From Prinia subflava (taxonomy: Eukaryota; Chordata; Aves; Passeriformes; Cisticolidae), in assembly GCF_021018805.1 (NCBI RefSeq), contig NC_086251.1:16411098-16475097 (forward strand): DNA of 64,000 nt. The letters run 5' to 3'. Of the stretch, positions 1 to 11,900 are shown one piece after another. Numbering within the stretch: the first letter of the stretch is position 1; each line of letters opens with the position of its first letter. The notes under the pieces are model-generated. The model had not been told where the DNA came from and did no database searches. It worked only from the letters and a program-made list of their open reading frames with translations. A program made the position numbers and the translations under genes.

Positions 1-2039
1 TGTGTGCTAGGTTCCTGGGTGCAAGGAAGAGGAGAAAATCTACTTTATTTAAAAGAAAAAAAAGGAAAAAAAAAAAGAGATAGTTGTTTTAATTTAATCT
101 GCCTTTTTTATCCCCAAAGCAACTCCATGAGTCTTGTTCTTAGTTACCCAAATATTAGTATCACCTGATATAGCTCAGGTGTGTGACTAATGCTATTGCT
201 AGCCATTTCCAAGGAAGGTAAACATCTGGCTTGGGTGCTCAAACTCAGTTTCATGCCGTTTTCAGAATAGATATTAATGGCTTGATCTGACCCAAAGCTC
301 TCGGCTTTCCTTCCCCTGCTTTTGCCCTTCTTATCTGCTTGCAGGCTGTCTCATAACTTAGCGGTTTGCTCAGAAGTTTGGCCCAAGGTTATGCAGCTGT
401 GCAGTATCAGAGCTGGGCTTGGGATGTGTGGAGGCTGCTAAACAGCTGTGGGGGACAGCGAAGGGGAGAATCACACAGAGCTGTTTGCATGATCATTTAT
501 AACATTTCTCTGTCGACTTCTGCCATCCTCATCCACGATATATGATTTTTATAATTTTCTCTTTAAAGAACTGCAAGACTTGGCAGTGAGGTTTTGGCTA
601 TTAACATGGCTAACATTGTTCTCCAGTGTTACTTCTACCGTGGGTCAGTCATAATAATTTACAATCCATTACTCTTTATCCCACTTCAGACCTCCACATA
701 TATGCGCTTTACCTCCACTTCTCTCAAATTTTAACTCCTTAGCTACTGACAGCACTTAGTCTCCTGCCTGCTTCGGTCTCTCATTTCTGTTTCTTTTCTT
801 ATTTGACCCTTCCTCCTAAATTCCTCCTAAATTGCTTAAAAGGCCATTACTGAAATCAGCAGTTTGACACCAGGGTTAGCTGCTTTTCCTCAAGCTGTTT
901 CTTCTCTTCAGATTTTCCTGTAAACTGATAAAACTACTGAGTTCATTCAGTTATTGTCATTTTAGAGCACTTTTTCCAAAACTGCAGCTATGATTTCCCA
1001 ATCTGGGTGGATCCAGATCATGAGCTGTAACTCTCAAGGCTCCCTTAAGAGCTGTAACAAATTTTCATTTGGGTTCTTCAGATATTACTATTAGATTAAG
1101 TAGCTGGATCAAGATATGCAAGACTAAAGCAGGCTAGGCCACAGTTTAGCTATCTAGCCATGAAAATCTTACTGGTGACTTCAGTAGGACAGACTAAAAC
1201 AAACAAAAATAAAAACAAAAACAAAACAAAAACCCGAAACAAACAAAGATAAACAGGCAAGTTATAACAATTAAGTCTGTGTAGTTAATGCATGGGTTAT
1301 AACCTTGTTAACAAGACCAGTGCCACTTTACTGGTCTGCAGGTTGCTGTTTCTCCTCTCCTTTGTAGTGCCCAGCTCTTGGGTTGCTACCTGTGAGAGCA
1401 GCAAGGATGCTCCAAACCCTGCAGCAATGCCAGGCTCCTGATCAGGACCGGGCAGGGAATCTCTGTGGAGGTGTTTGTTTTCTGGTCTGGCTTCCAGAAC
1501 TGTGAATGTTTGAATGTGATGATCTCTAGCTGTCCAAAGCACTCCACAGTCATTATCTGCCTTCATAAATATCAAAAGTTAATGCAATTTGTAAAAAGAC
1601 CAAACATATTAATATGGAGTGAAAAGCCAATTTAGGAATCCTTGCAACTGCAGGAGACCTCACCTCCTCTGCCTTGTCTTGGAGTTTGCATTGCTGTTCC
1701 CTGACTCTGTCAGCTGCTGCTTTTTTGAGGAGCTGCAATAAAATCTGCTGTCCTGCAAAAATAGCAAATAAGCAAAACTTGCAGCGTACCCCAGCACCAT
1801 GAGTGTGCAAGCACACGAACAGATGTGCTGCAGCTGGGGAAAGGTGAGCACCAGGAAGGTTGCACTCCCCTGCCTTTGGGACACGAGGCTGAGCCGGGGC
1901 AGGCTCTGAGTACAGGGGCTCCGGCTGCACAGGCGCCAGAGGTCCCTCCCTGGGCCATTTTAGGTGTCTCTGTTCTTGACAAATTTGTGACAGATTCCAG
2001 AATTTTTTGGCCCCTTAGGGAAATATCTGAGAAAACATG
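1..2039. other. Intergenic 5' flank, no gene seen
   Basis: AT-leaning non-coding sequence. Open frames at 1300-2040 are short, overlap on both strands and carry no recognisable domain. An A/C-rich simple stretch lies at about 1197-1246, and an old MIR-like relic lies near 362-430. In birds tyrosine hydroxylase (TH) usually lies upstream of INS, but none of its exons could be recognised here, so it is presumably beyond the left edge. Confidence 0.6.
362..430 (-). repeat. MIR-like SINE relic
   Basis: The run containing 'gcccaaggttatgcagctg' followed by 'cagagctgggctt' resembles the conserved core of MIR SINEs read on the opposite strand (cttgcccaaggtcacacagct ... cagagctgggatt). It is diverged, as expected for an amniote-age element. 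The call comes from recalled consensus only. Confidence 0.45.
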
Positions 2040-2344
2040 AACTCGTTTATATTTACTATTGCCCTCACCTATTTAATATCTTAGAGGATTTATCTTATTA
2101 GTGACTTAATAGGTCCCCTTTCACTTTGTCTCTAAGCCTTGTTCCTTTTTATCTGTTTTCAAATATGCTACTTGGTTCCTTATTTCAGCAGCCGTGTATG
2201 AATTGGAGCCTTGCTCTCTCATCTTACACATTTTTCTCATGTTGCTTCTTCTACCAAAGCATTGCTTTCTTCTTTATCTTGCCATAATATTTTAGACTCT
2301 TAGACACAGGGCCACTAAGAGACAGGCTATCCAAACAAAATATG

Positions 2345-2495
2345 GTAGAGTTGTAAACCAAGCCTGCTTTAAAGCTACTGATAGCGAGGTTAACTTTTTA
2401 GCCCATTATTTTGGATATTGTCCTACAATTGCCTTTAGATTCTTTTTAATAGTCCGACTCATTTCTTTCTACCATTCTGGGTGATTTCAGGTGGT
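2345..2495 (-). pseudogene. Retroviral integrase fragment
   Basis: On the - strand, a 'VER' segment is followed, after a one-base frame change, by a basic 'TIKKNLK' segment and then by a Trp-containing segment. This resembles the end of the integrase catalytic core (the '..GxVERxNxxLK..' helix). It is broken by at least one frameshift and one stop. Its position downstream of the RT and RNase H pieces supports one decayed provirus. Confidence 0.55.
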
Positions 2496-2938
2496 AGGGT
2501 TTTTACAGTTCTTGCTTAATCCCCAGGCTAGTTATAAAGACTTGAATCCTTCACTTAAACCCTCCCCTTCCCCACCCTCCCCTCTGTTCATCTTATCCTG
2601 TCTCAGGTGCTGTTCCACACCTGTGAACAGTTTGCTGTGACAGAATTGTTACAGTTCCAGAGGTTGTATTCCTTTTAGGTGGAAGAACCTCAGCCTGCCC
2701 AGGAAAGGTGTTTATTTACTGATATTCTTCTTTAGTTTGTGACAGTTTATTGGGGTGATCCCTTGGCTGTATTTGTTGCAGTCTTTAGTTTAGCCAATGC
2801 AGTAGAGTTGGCAGCTTTCTTTTACTAATCCACTTCTGCACGCCTTACGCAATTTTAATTTTTGTCCTATGTTTCTTACTTCATTTGAGGCCAAGTATAA
2901 ACTCTTTGCACTCTTTTCGGAGTACCCTGCACTTTTTA

Positions 2939-2986
2939 ATGTAGCTCATTATGACAGTTACCTTAGACTGTCATAATGAGCTACAT
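2939..2986. repeat. Perfect 20-bp inverted repeat (hairpin)
   Basis: The left arm at 2939-2958 (atgtagctcattatgacagt) is the exact reverse complement of the right arm at 2967-2986, with an 8-base spacer (taccttag). The symmetry stops abruptly at both outer ends. It lies inside the decayed retroviral block, where nothing else is this well preserved, so it likely arose recently, for example by a template-switch event. It is too short for a typical microRNA precursor. Confidence 0.95.
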
Positions 2987-3639
2987 GAAGAAGCGTGGCA
3001 TGCTCTTATTCAACTGGCCACACTATTGGTGCCACCTTTTTTAGCTGAGACCTGTTTGGGGCTGCAGTAAACAAAGTCTGAGTTAATTTGTCTACTTGCT
3101 TACTAAATTATTTCTCAGTATTGCTTGTAGCCTTAACGTTACTTTAAGATCCTTTACATATATTTTATTTCCACTCTCCCTCTAAGCTTTTAATGTGGAA
3201 CTTCTGTTTTCTTCATAGGTGTCCCACCCTGTGCTTACCACTGCTTTTCTCCCCATTAAGCAACCAGTATTTTGTTCTACTACTGCATAGCAGCTATCTG
3301 TAGGGAGATGTTGGTAGAAGGGTTTGTCATCTACTCACAGCCTGTAAGCTCCTTGGCATGATCCTTTCTCTAGTTTGCCCACTATTTGTTCCCTCATTCC
3401 ACTGATAAGAGTGTCTTGGGTTATTTTTCCTCTTTGTTCAAATGTAGCACTCCCATGAGCATGCAGTACTTTGGTTCATTCCTGGTTTCCATTCAAAGGA
3501 TATCCACATTAATATCAATTTCTTCCCTTTGTGTGTAAAAGCAGAGTAGAAGCAGACTGGGGTACAACTGCACAGTCGAGGGGAAACGCCTCCAACTCCA
3601 TCACAGCCCAGACTGCCCCTAACCAGGTTTTCTCATGGT

Positions 3640-3856
3640 CAAGGAAATTTTGGTCCAGCCACTGGAAAGGACTCATATGCTACTGGTATCCATTTTCCTC
3701 CACTATTTCTCTGTAACAGCACTGCTCCCACAGTATCAGCTCCTGTTGAAATTCTTGTTATGAATAATTTTCCTTTAACTAGGAATTTGAGTGCAGAAGC
3801 TTTTCAAGCAGCTTCTTTCATGTCAGATAAAGCAGTGTTTTGGTCTTTGCTCCAGC
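3640..3856 (-). pseudogene. Retroviral RT-connection/RNase H fragment
   Basis: Translated from the - strand, this part contains a 'GAVLLQ' segment (about 3705-3727), which is typical of the RT connection/RNase H boundary of retroviral pol. It is preceded by a helical stretch resembling the 'W....AF..LK..L' region. In-frame stops interrupt it. It lies in the expected place between the RT and integrase pieces. Confidence 0.55.
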
Positions 3857-4274
3857 TCTCTCCCTGATTCTTTTCCTGTCATTTCCATAACGCTCTGCTG
3901 CTATTAGCAAAGATGGATACACTGCCATAAGATACTAGCACAGCTATAGATATGCTTCCATAAGAAATAAAATTCTCCCAGCACTCTTCAGAGTTGGGAT
4001 TGATTAGTGGGAGTCTTCATTTCACAGAAAGCTTAGCCTTTCTAGCATTTATCCATCTTCTTGTTTCAACAGTTTCAGAGTCCAGGCATTTAACTCAAGG
4101 TTGTTTTAATTGTGCCATATTCAAGCTGACATTAAATCCTGTTTGGTCTATCAATTTTAAATCTCAGCTGTATCTCTCTTGTACCTCTTCTTCTGCAGCT
4201 GTGGTTCCCTGAATATCATCACATAAGGCAATCTCTTCTCTTTGTCCCCTGCACACATCGTTCAAACCCTTTGC

Positions 4275-4541
4275 TCACACAAGCGTGTGCAGCAGGGCAG
4301 GTGCTCGGCCCTGTGGGATGCAAGTAAAGGTATATTGTTTGTGTCCTAATGTGAAAGCAGCTCTGTCAATTGCTTCTTCCCCTGCATTTTGCCATATGGA
4401 AGCTTCGTGTGAATCGTGAGGGTGCATTTGTGCCACTACCTCTCCTGATTCGTCTGCTGTCCAAGGAGCCTGACTCAGCCTCGGGGCTGCCAGGGACCAT
4501 GGAGACACCTGTGCTCCACTGGGAGTGGGTGGTGTCTCCAT
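4275..4541 (-). pseudogene. Retroviral reverse transcriptase fragment
   Basis: An 88-codon open stretch on the - strand ends in a segment with the motif order 'F..G.KQYTFT.IPQG', the RT palm region just before the catalytic YxDD block of retroviral pol. The catalytic block itself is not readable: the frame closes right after this segment and the following sequence is full of stops. The N-terminal half of the open stretch shows no clear match. It is a relic with no expected function. Confidence 0.6.
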
Positions 4542-5710
4542 GGTGTCATGTCCTGCTGCTCATGTCCATGACATTCCAGCAGGTCCCTATCAGTTTATTA
4601 CAGACTCTCCATCTTCCTCCAGCTTATGGACTGGTAGTGATTGTGCCAGTTGGGTCCTTGTCTTACCGTCCTGCTGAGCAATTTGATTAAATGCTCATGG
4701 TGGCAAGATTAAAGATTTATCAAGGAGGTGCCCAATGTACAATGGATAAAAGCTGGTGGAGCACACACTAATCAATTTACCACTTAATCGTCATTTAATT
4801 CTAGATATAAGCAGTTTCTCTACTGTTGTGCTTCCTTTCAGTGGCTTCATATCTGCAGCTACCTGCCTTGGGGTCATTTTTTTTTCATTTTAACAGTTAC
4901 AGCAGTTTGATCTACCATACCCATCTACCCCGGGACAGCATTTGGAGACTTTGTGGGATAGGCTGCTATTCTCTACTTCTCTTTCTTTTCCCATTTGCCC
5001 ATATCATCCTTGAAATCATCTTCCTGTGATGGCTCCCGATCCAGTTCTCTACACCACTTTCTGGAACTCCAGCAGTTATTTTTAATTTTTGCATCCCAAT
5101 CTGCTTTTGCAAGTGTCTAATTTTAGCTTTGCATTTACTATGATCAGGTCCCTTTTGAGCTCTCCCTTGCTCCAGGGTGAATCACTGCACTATATATGTT
5201 AATCACCCTCCTTACTTCTGTAGTTTTTCCTTCTCTTTTTCTAAATTCATCCGATTCTCTAATTACCATTGCACATCCTTATTGCCTTTTTGGGCCACTA
5301 GATGGTATTCCTTTTCTAAAGACAAGCTTATTTGAAGTCACTGGGTAGAGCCTTTCAAAACACAGTTTTCCCGTTGAAGCAGCTGATGTTCTGATGTTGC
5401 CTTGGTATAGATTATTGCTGTTTCCCGTAACAGAAGGGGTGAATACTTGAGTCTCTTTTCATCCACTTTCATATCAGGAAACATTTGGTCTCTATCACCC
5501 ATCGGCTTCCTGTGGACTACAGAGGCGCCCACAGCCCCTGCTGTAATCTCTGATATTGTTGGGATTTCCTGCAGCCTTCCAGTATTCCTGGTTTTAGGCT
5601 TTTTCCTGAGTTGTCTTGGATTTTTCCCATGCTTTCAATTCTGTCTTAAGGTATCCCTCAAGTATTGTGCACCAGGCTGGCTAGGTTTGTAGAGTTGCCT
5701 TGAACAAGAT

Positions 5711-5802
5711 CACAGAATGGTTTGGGTTCCAACCCTCTGCCAGGAACAGGGAACCTTCCACTAGACCAGGTTAGTCAGAGCTCCAATACAGCTTGGCCTC
5801 GA
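5711..5802 (-). mobile_element. CR1 LINE 3'-end fragment
   Basis: The sequence starting 'cacagaatggtttgggtt', followed by 'ccaaccctctgccag' and 'ccttccactagaccaggtt', is the reverse complement of the avian CR1 3' end. Compared with the usual consensus, an internal stretch between 'gggttgg' and 'tccaaccc' is missing. The fragment is 5'-truncated, as most CR1 copies are, and abuts the retroviral block. Confidence 0.8.
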
Positions 5803-7044
5803 GATCACCCAGAGAAAAAGACTGTGAGGACCTACCCAGTCACACCCTTCACCAAAAGATGTCATGATTTCCTTTTTCCTAACCGTGGAGCAGATTTGTG
5901 GAATTCTATGGCTGCTTAGAGCTAAGCACGAGCTCACGTCCTTTGGGTGGGTCATGGGATCCTTCACACCATTCCCCCATACCTCACCAAACGTGACTGC
6001 AAGCCCTGCAAGAAGTGACTGGGGAAAACCAGAGTGATGGGTCAGCCCAGGTAGAACACTCCCCCAGGTGGAGCATGGGCTGGCAAGGGAGGAAGAAAGT
6101 GGAAAAGCCTTCCTCAGAGCCAGGCCCCACCACCCCTCTGGTGTGTGCCTGTCTCAGCGCCTCGCTGAGCGGTCTCACTGTTGTCACTGCTGCTGCTGCT
6201 GTGGGTGGATCTGTCTGTCTGTCTCTCAGTGTAAAGAAATATGAAACAGAATTATTTTTCATTTTGGAATTGTGCTGCTGCTCACATGATATTAAGAATA
6301 AAAAAATATATTTCTGGTCTAGCATCCTGAGTTTGACTCTTGCATTTTTCTGCTGTCCAGATTCAGGTCGCCTGACTTGCCTGTGGGCAGCATGCAAAAT
6401 CCAGCCTGGGGCATGTTATGGTGGAAGACCTGCAACTTGGGCTCGTGAAAAATGTTTATTTGGAGGGGGAAAATGCTTTGCAGATGAGATGATCTAAGTC
6501 TTTCTTTGGCAGGATATTACCAATTGCACAATTATTCATGAAACAGTAGTTGGGAGGTCTCTTTTAAACCGTAAAACACCAGGGGACTTTACTTCACTAA
6601 AGACATTTTCTCCCAGCATTTCTCACTATTTCTGTGTCTGCTGCATCCAAGTGGATGGGGTACAGGGTGCCCAGGAATCGGGATGCACATCCAGAGACCA
6701 GAAGATATGCCCAATCACATAAGTGTTTCCTACTCTGGAGTTATCCTCACATTAAAATAAACTAATTTCAGTCACTACTGCAAGCTTGGCTTTTACATGA
6801 GTGCCAGACCCTTTCTCTTGTTAAAATCCCTTCCAGAATCATGCACAGAGGTGGATTAACGTATTGCTGGCACAGATCTGGGCCGTGCATCCAGGCACCC
6901 CAGCACACTCTGAGAGGGAGTTTCCTAATTTAGGACTTGTAAGGATACCCTGTATCTTCACAGTGCTCGTTAAAGTGTTACAGCTGTAATGAATTCATCT
7001 TCATTACATGCTTGGGAGGTAGAGGAGTACTCTTGTCCCTGTAA

Positions 7045-7185
7045 AAAGCTGACAGATAAAAGGAGGCAGAGAATCAGAGACTCAGACCAGGCACAGAGCC
7101 GGAAAAGTAATTACATGCCTAAACAGCTTTGGGAAGAAGCGTCTAAGTGGCAGATCTGGGGCTTGAACCTCTGTCAGCCCCCTCA
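7045..7185 (-). repeat. MIR-like SINE relic
   Basis: The segment 'taagtggcagatctgggg' followed by 'cttgaacctctgtcag' closely follows the reverse complement of the MIR tRNA-derived half (agtggcagagctgggattcgaacccaggtctg). Upstream, 'gataaaaggaggcagagaa' resembles the following MIR core. The call comes from recalled consensus. Confidence 0.5.
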
Positions 7186-8288
7186 GGACCGAATCTTTCT
7201 TCTTGCGCTGTGGTGGTGGGGATCAGAAGAACTCAATTATTTACAAATCCTCTAGCCGCAGGTATGCGCGCACACACGCACCGCCTCCCCAGAGAGGGGA
7301 ACTGATTCGGATGAGGCTGCGGCTGACCTGAGCTGTCACTCGTGCTGCTAATCCAGCTCAAATCAGACTTGGTTTTTTCCCCAGGGACCAGAATGGGTAC
7401 TGCACTTTCCACTGACAGGAATTTGTTTTCAGTTTTCTGACACTTGTTCATTACAATGTTTGGAAGAACGCTAGGTTTTCTAGGTGGAAAGATGATCTTT
7501 TGACATTTTTCTGGCACAGCTGAAAGCAGAGAATATCTGAAATGCCTTGAAAACTGATCAGGAGGGGGGTTTGGGTGGTGATTTTTTGTTTTATTTTCTT
7601 CTGGTTTTGTCGTTTTTAACTGAATAGAGATGTTTGTAAAGGTTAGGTAAGGGATTGAAAAACCCCAGGTGTCTGCACCCCAGATGTGCTACTGTAGCCT
7701 TGCAGCACTCTCGTTGTGCAGCTGGTGGGGTTGGCAGCGACAGGTCAATAAAATCAGCGTTTGGAGATTAGATGTTTTTCAGCCTAGCAAGTGCTATGCT
7801 CCAAATGAACGAGTATTTCTTCCTATTTCTCTTAACCAATTCACTTTGAACATCTTGTGTAAAATGTGAATCACTCAGGGGCAGCTGTAGCACATGCACA
7901 TATTTACTTCTGTACAGAGCAAACCTCCCAAAACCCATGCACACCCCAACAGGGATGGATGGGACCCACACAGACTCCTTGTACATCCCCTGAACGTTCT
8001 ACTGCAGAGCTGTAGAGAGTTTGGGTCTCAATCCAATTTTTTCCAAATCCAAAATACTCCCTCCAGCTCCAACCAGCCACTGTATACGTGTTTCTGTATA
8101 TTAGGTTCAGAGGTTTATCTTTAGTTGCTTGGGATGAAGCAACTGCTTTGCAAACTCGTGATACGAAAATTTGAATTAAACCTGAACTACAGCAATGCAA
8201 GGCTGAACAGGCCAAGTGGTGAACTCCATTCTCTGGTGGATTCAAGGCCCATCTTCATTGATGTTTCTGGAGAAATAATAACAGAAAA

Positions 8289-8291
<3 letters not shown>

Positions 8292-8321
<30 letters not shown>
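8292..8321. repeat. Homopolymer T(30)
   Basis: Thirty consecutive T residues, immediately followed by 'actcctgacattag'. It could be the tail of a - strand retroposed sequence, but no element body was recognised on its flank. Length is likely unstable and prone to assembly error. Confidence 0.9.
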
Positions 8322-8324
<3 letters not shown>

Positions 8325-8519
8325 CCTGACATTAGTTCTACTTGGTGTCTTTGTGATTATTTTCTCTGGGCACAGCAGGGTGAGTTGATCTACAAAATAT
8401 TTTCAGGGATGGTGGAGGATTAAGTGTCTTGCACAGATACTTCAGTGCAACAGTTGTTACCCAGGACTGTGAGAGAATAACAGGGTGGGGTAAGGGAGTT
8501 GTTCATTTTCCTTCCACTA

Positions 8520-8960
8520 AGGTCAGCCTTAAATAACTCTCCCACCTCCCTCGGAGGCTGAGACAAGATAATAAGACAAAAATGTCAGAGCAAAGCACGG
8601 GGCCCCTCTATTTACAGCAAAGGCCAAATCGCTAACCAACAGATCGGAGCTTGCTTTCCAAACACCGATAAGCGGCAACTTTGAATTAACAGCCCCGGTT
8701 CCTCTGCTGCTGTAAATCAGCCTGACCCCGGCTGCCCGCAGCACCCCAGTGCCTGCCCCCAGCCAGGGGCTCTCCAGCAGGAGGAGGGGGCTGCAGCAGT
8801 GGGCTTAACCCTCCCGGCCCCGGAGATCCCTGTGCCTGGCTCCAAACGCCCCCCCTTCTTCCCCTCCCCAGCCCCCTATCACTAACAAGCCTTATCAGCA
8901 GGATTTACACCTCCTTGTCTAGGAACCCATAGGAAAGCTTATGGACTAGTTACCAATGTG
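8520..8960. promoter_or_regulatory. Candidate GATA-motif-rich regulatory element
   Basis: This stretch is denser in transcription-factor-like motifs than its flanks. GATA motifs occur at 8566-8571 (AGATAA), 8666-8672 (CGATAAG), 8876-8881 (CTATCA, reverse) and 8891-8898 (CTTATCAG, reverse). A TTAA/TAAT-rich homeobox-like patch lies near 8684. It lies 6 kb upstream of INS. Function is inferred from motif clustering only; conservation could not be checked. Confidence 0.3.
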
Positions 8961-11900
8961 CATCCAAATCCCTAAAGTAGCTTTAAGTGCTCAAAACAAT
9001 CCACTTACCCTGCGATAATTAATGGTATCAGACCTGGGAGTTCCTGTTCCCTGGCAGGGGAGATCAGAAGACTCTACAGTGGGGTCCAGCCAACCACAAG
9101 CAGAAAAAGGGGCAGCCCTTCTGCAAGTCCTCAGCACCTCCTGGCCCCAGTGGAGCATCCAGGGAGAGAGGAAGGACAATGCCAGGAACACAGATGTCTG
9201 GGAGCACCCACAGCTCACAAGAGCAATGATGAGATGGGTTTCTTTCACTGCCAGATGCAGTGTTAGGAAAGGTGCTTTGGTACAAAACTGTGCCAGTCAG
9301 CAAAACACCAAATGCCACGTGGATGATGCTCTAAGAGTGAGGGGGAAGGAGGGAAAAAAATCACAGCTCCTGTCTCAGGTCCCAGTCCAGCTGAAGGAAC
9401 CTGAAGTGCTGAAGCTCGAGGTATTACATGTGATGGTGAAGGAGCAAGCAGCACAGCCAGAAGTCATAGAGAAAAATGGGGTTTTGGGCCACCGTGCAGT
9501 GGAGAAAAACACAGAAGTATGTGACACAATGACTTTTTTCAATCCATGAGACCACTTTACAGCTGGGACAGATCCAGCCTGAGCCAGTAAAAAACATTCC
9601 TTTGTTTTTTGGCACTTCCCTCCTTACCCGCTAGCTGCTTTGACTGCTTATAGCACCCAGCACTTTCTGCTGTGCCTGCCCATCCTTTCCAGCACTGTAA
9701 CCAAGGCCCAGGTCATCCTCTCCTCTATTTTACCAAAGACTTCTCCAGGTCCAAGAGGTACCTGTGATGCCACCTGCTGTGGAAACCATGGTGGTGGCAC
9801 TATGAGAATTTAGTGCCTACAACTTTGGACACTGGAGAAAACTCCCTGACAGACTCAGCGGCCTCTCTCATGGCTGTTTCCTGAAGACTGGGTCAAGATC
9901 CTCTCTGTTCTCATGGACTCCTCAACACAAAGGACAGACGTGGTATCAGTGCTGAAAATGGGTATTTTTAGATTTGTGCTGATCACGCTACTTTCCCAGT
10001 GCTCCTCCACTCAGTGGAAGTTATTTGTTACTTTTGTTTCTCAGTACTTGTCCTCTGGCAGGGTGTCATCACCTCTTCTAATGTTTCTCCATCTCCACCA
10101 AGGATTACTTTTGGGCCATTAATAGCCACAGATTTAATCTTCTCCTCATTGATAAACAAACTAATTTGTTCTGCTGTGTCTGCTAATAGCTGTTTCTAGG
10201 AACTAATAACGGCTCTTAGGTGCTATTTTCTCCTTTACCTTCTCAAAAAACATGTGGCTGTTAAATATTTTCATAGGGTTAAAAGAAGCATAGCTGTTTT
10301 TTCCATCTCTATTTATAACCTTGCATATGCTCTTCCCAAAGTAGATGGGAAAGATTTGGGGAGCTTTATGCTGGAGATCATTAAATTTGGTCAAGCTTAC
10401 TTGGGCAGCTGCACTTGTGGAGTGGTTTGAGCCTGCAGAGGCCAGGGAGATTTGAGCAAGGTGCAGCCAAACAAATCTGCAAATTCTGTGGTCCCTGGTG
10501 AGCTGGGCTTGCCTAAGGTCACCATTTCCCTGTGAGAGGAGTTATGTACTCAGGAGGGGTGGGCAGAGGGTTTGAGCCTCAGGAGGCTATTCTCAGAGCT
10601 GCAACACACCTGGGAGCCTCCCTTGCGCTCTAAGGAAAACTACTGTCTCTTTGGAATTGCTGCCTGGAGCATCTTCTGCCAGTGAGCTGCATCTCCAGGG
10701 GTGTGCCTGTACTCACAGCCCTCTCTGCTCTTCGCAGCCAACCCAGAGCTGATAGGAAGTGATGGGTCAGACTGGTTGGTTACACTGAGGTTTGGGATGT
10801 CCCCTGCTGTTTTATAAACCCATCCTTTGTGCTCTAAGCAGCAGGATAATGTCCCTGGCCTGGAAGAGCCTGGAAAACTGTGAAGTCTACAGTCCTGCAG
10901 GAGCATCTTGCTCGAGCCTGGTGGCCGGTGGGGCAGTAGGGGTGGCTCACATGCCCTGCAGCCAGGCGGCCGCCTGGATTAGTTTATGGAAGCAGCCGAG
11001 ATTACTTGGATCCCAGTGAGCATCCCCCTGCTCTGTTTGCACAATGCCCCCTCTGAAGCAAGGACATCTCTCATTGTGTGACTCCAGATAAGCCAAAGCC
11101 TCACCCTTTGCTACAGCGGCCCTTACTCTCCCCAAGGCCACGTACCTTTGCAGGCATCTTTGTAAGTATTCTCAGGATTAATCCCCCTCCTCAGTGCCAG
11201 GTTCACCTCTCTGCCCTTCATCTCACACCAGTGCCACTGCACATGTACTTGGAGACATCAGTGGGAGCAAAGCAGCTGGAAACCACATGGAAACAGGGAG
11301 CACCAAGGATGCTGGTCACCCCCAAAACCTGCTCTTGTGCATGCAGACCCCTCAGGGAGACTGGGGCTGTGTTCCAGCAGGCTGCTGGCACAGCACAGAT
11401 GAGCATTGGGGCTATTTTCTTCAAAAGCCACTGAATTTACCCCACCAGGAAGAGGAGTCGTGGTCACTGCTGTGTGGATCCCTGCTACTCCTCTGGGACA
11501 AGGCACACACAGGCATGGGAAGGACAGTGGCAGTGACCACAGGGCACCAGAGCTGCAACAGGCATGTGGGTGGCATTTTGAGGTCCCTGGGTGCTGAGAA
11601 CTCACTTGCCTTCAGCCCTGACTTTTGCTGTCACTAAAACTTGCACAAACTTGTTAACTAGTTCCCCCATAGTAGGCTTGTAATTTTTTTTCAGGACAGG
11701 GTTTGAAAATGCAAGACATCTACAGTAGTAAAGATTTTATTGTGCTGGCAGCGGACTGTAAAACTCGATTACACGACACTGGGGATTGCCTGAACCTTGC
11801 TCCCACTGATGCAACTGCTCAGGCTTTGGGGGGGATGTGAGGAAGGGAGATGGTTTTGAGTCACGTCTGGAGGTGCTTTAGCACGGAGGGCAGGAGCAGC

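Larger units (their letters stand above)
2040..5700 (-). mobile_element. Degraded endogenous retrovirus (pol remnant)
   Basis: Read on the - strand, this block holds, in retroviral order, a reverse transcriptase piece (about 4275-4680), an RT-connection/RNase H piece (about 3640-3856) and an integrase piece (about 2345-2495). All are broken by stop codons and frameshifts. The RT piece has a '..YTFT..PQG' motif as in vertebrate class III (ERVL-like) and related pol proteins. The stretch from about 4700 to 5660 could be gag or protease, but I could not match it to a family. No clear LTR pair or primer-binding site was found, so both ends are approximate. No intact gene remains. Confidence 0.68.
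5803..8519. other. Intergenic, no gene seen
   Basis: No coding exon was recognised. The longest open frame (about 160 codons near 6015-6497) has low-complexity composition and no domain. The interval contains a diverged MIR-like relic (about 7045-7185) and a 30-base T tract at 8292-8321. Confidence 0.6.
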
